From positions 2,997,501 to 3,061,500 of the forward strand of contig NZ_CP041969.1 in the NCBI RefSeq assembly GCF_014107495.1: a DNA stretch of 64,000 bases, given 5' to 3'. The notes below the pieces were generated by a model. That model was not told the origin of the DNA and made no database searches. It saw nothing but the letters and a program-made list of their open reading frames with translations. Position numbers and translations under genes: made by a program. The stretch is from Cohnella cholangitidis. Its GTDB lineage: Bacteria; Bacillota; Bacilli; Paenibacillales; Paenibacillaceae. Position 1 is the first letter of the stretch, and the number at the start of each line of letters is the position of its first letter. Positions 62,301-64,000 of this stretch are shown here, in pieces.

Positions 62301-64000
62301 ATGGACAAGCCGTCCGTCGTTCCCTTCGTACCTCGTACGGGGACCGGGCCCTCTCTTATCCCCGATACGGGGCGCAAGAGTTGGTTTCAGAAAAAGGGAA
62401 AAGCCAAGCAAATGCAAGGAGGCTCCCGACCGCCTTCGCTATTCTTGCGATGGGGCGAAGCCTTACGAGCGCAGCAGTGGATGTTAGCGGTCATCGGAAT
62501 CGGTTTCTTGTTGGGCAGAGCGGTTATGCTGGAAGGGATTGCACCATTTGCGGCAGCGTTTTTCGGGGTCATACTGTATTTGCGCAAAGACTTGGCGTTC
62601 TGGGCGATGCTCTCGCTCGCGGCCGGCAGTTTCTGGGCCCTCGATCCGATGCCCGCCGTAATTTGCGCGGAAATCGGCATTATCTATTTGATCTACCGTG
62701 GATTAGCGCTCTATGAAAGAGCGGATTTGTCTCATGCGCCGGTCGTCGTGTTCTCCGCTACGTTAATCGTTCGATTATTCGATACGCTGCTTGCGGACAA
62801 TACCGCTTGGTTGCCTTATGTATTAACGATTGTGGAGGCCGGACTGGCTTTCGTGCTTACTTTGTTGTTCGTGCATGCGCTTCCGGTGCTAACGCGAACG
62901 AGGAAAGCATCCGAACTTCGTCACGAGGAATGGGTAGGAGTCGCCATTCTTTTAGCTTGTCTCCTTACGGGCATGACGGGGTGGACGATCTATGGCGTCG
63001 CGGTAGCAAGCGTATTGTCCCGTTATTTCGTCGTATTGACGGCATACGTGGGAGGTCCGGCGCTTGGAACCTCGGTCGGCGTGGTCGCGGGGATGATTCT
63101 TAGCTTGTCCAATCTCGGAGCGGCATCCGAGATCGGCCTGCTTGCTTTTGGCGGACTCATGGCAGGTCTGGTGAGGGAAGGCGGTAAGGCGGCGTCAATA
63201 TTCGGTCTGTTGCTAGGGACTTCGGTATTGGCGCTATATGGAGGAACGGCAACCGAAACGATGGCCTCTACATGGGCGACCGTTGCTGCATCGTCGTTAC
63301 TGCTGTTTACTCGCCGTTCGTTGCTGGAGTCAATATCAAGATATGTTCCCGGTACTACAAACTATGCTCAGAACCAATATGATTATGCGCAAAAAGTAAG
63401 AGATTTAACGGCCGAGAGGGTGGAAAAGTTCTCCGAGGTGTTCCGGCAGCTATCGCGGAGTTTCCGGCAAATCACCCAACAAGGAGAAACCGCCAGGCAA
63501 AACCGGGACTTCGATCACTTCGTCAACGAGGTTCACGAAAGGGCCTGCGCCAATTGTCACCGTCGGGGTTTATGCTGGGACGGGCAATTCATCCAGACCT
63601 ATAAGCTGATGACGGACATGATGACGGCGATCGAAGAGCGGCCGGATCTTATGCCGGCGCAAATGCCTAAGTCTTGGAGCAGGGTTTGCGTGAAGACGCC
63701 GCTCGTGCTGGACGTGCTCAAACGGGAATACGAGGTCTATCGGAACGACTTGCATTGGCGCCAGCAGCTGCAAGATAGCCGTTTTCTCGTCGCGGACCAG
63801 CTGTCGGGGGTTTCCCAGGTCATGGACGACCTAGTCAAAGAAATCCGTCGCGAAGCCAAACAGATGGACGCACAGGAGAGGCAAATCCGCGATGCCCTCG
63901 ACCGTCTGGGGCTGGCGATTCAGAATATAGATATTATTAGCCTGGAGGAGGGACATATCGACATTGAGATGGTTCACGCTTTCCGCACCGGGTACGACGA
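62301..64000 (+). CDS. spoIIE: Stage II sporulation protein E, partial at the window edge
   Basis: PP2C-type phosphatase that dephosphorylates SpoIIAA to activate sigma-F and interacts with FtsZ. The window holds about 566 residues. A cytoplasmic N-terminus (1-60) is followed by about ten membrane spans (60-340) and part of the regulatory region, including the Cys motif HERACANCHRRGLCW. The catalytic PP2C domain would lie beyond 64000. ATG 62301 follows GGGGTG by 6 nt. A Spo0A-type promoter is upstream. Confidence 0.94.
   Translation, partial: MDKPSVVPFVPRTGTGPSLIPDTGRKSWFQKKGKAKQMQGGSRPPSLFLRWGEALRAQQWMLAVIGIGFLLGRAVMLEGIAPFAAAFFGVILYLRKDLAFWAMLSLAAGSFWALDPMPAVICAEIGIIYLIYRGLALYERADLSHAPVVVFSATLIVRLFDTLLADNTAWLPYVLTIVEAGLAFVLTLLFVHALPVLTRTRKASELRHEEWVGVAILLACLLTGMTGWTIYGVAVASVLSRYFVVLTAYVGGPALGTSVGVVAGMILSLSNLGAASEIGLLAFGGLMAGLVREGGKAASIFGLLLGTSVLALYGGTATETMASTWATVAASSLLLFTRRSLLESISRYVPGTTNYAQNQYDYAQKVRDLTAERVEKFSEVFRQLSRSFRQITQQGETARQNRDFDHFVNEVHERACANCHRRGLCWDGQFIQTYKLMTDMMTAIEERPDLMPAQMPKSWSRVCVKTPLVLDVLKREYEVYRNDLHWRQQLQDSRFLVADQLSGVSQVMDDLVKEIRREAKQMDAQERQIRDALDRLGLAIQNIDIISLEEGHIDIEMVHAFRTGYD

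Overview
The window is about 64 kb of a low-to-mid GC, endospore-forming Firmicute chromosome, most likely Paenibacillaceae (Cohnella or a close relative; this placement is inference). The evidence is a Bacillus-type gene order around abrB, tatD, yabE/rpf, rnmV, ksgA, yabG, veg, sspF, ispE, purR, yabJ, spoVG, glmU, prs, ctc, pth, fin, mfd, spoVT, yabM, yabN, yabP, yabQ, divIC, yabR and spoIIE. These genes carry strong RBSs and promoters that look like sigma-A, F, G, H and K sites.

Layout. 1-3733: the 3' part of an rRNA operon in the order 5S, tRNA-Ile, tRNA-Ala, 23S, 5S (the 16S would lie off the left edge). 3832-13534: gin (csfB), a yaaO-like decarboxylase, a membrane protein, tmk, darA, yaaR, holB, ricT, yabA, an N6-methyltransferase and rsmI. 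13655-29000: abrB and an HD phosphohydrolase flanking a shared region with Spo0A boxes, tatD, a c-di-AMP riboswitch ahead of an rpf/yabE-like cell-wall gene, then the conserved core cluster to fin. 29237-33827: mfd and a parvulin lipoprotein.

33945-47920 is an accessory block that separates mfd from spoVT. It holds small flavin-barrel genes, a broken PPOX/GAF/LuxR regulator, an N-acetyltransferase, a metNIQ-like ABC transporter, a urea ABC transporter (urtABCDE) with two GlnR/TnrA boxes, and a CbiMNQO nickel/cobalt ECF transporter. 48105-52770 returns to the core (spoVT, yabM, yabN, HU, rqcP). 52926-59889 is a second insertion: a MAF-type (DUF115) glycosyltransferase overlapping a repetitive SLH-domain surface protein by 4 nt, then a lactonase. 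60006-64000 resumes the core with yabP, yabQ, divIC, yabR and a partial spoIIE.

How the genes fit together. Much of the core controls or carries out sporulation: Gin and Fin restrain forespore sigma factors, AbrB is under apparent Spo0A control, and SpoVG, SpoVT, YabG, SspF, YabP/Q and SpoIIE act at successive stages. c-di-AMP appears twice, as a receptor (DarA) and as a riboswitch. The urea importer next to a Ni/Co importer suggests supply for a urease encoded elsewhere.

The most unusual signal is at cbiQ/cbiO. CbiO has no standard start codon ahead of its Walker A motif. It joins CbiQ through a linker if ribosomes make a -1 shift at an in-frame A_AAA_AAG heptamer, preceded by an SD-like element in dnaX-like geometry. 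Two other genes (the LuxR-type gene and urtA) also need a -1 shift at a homopolymer, so single-base sequence errors are a serious alternative.
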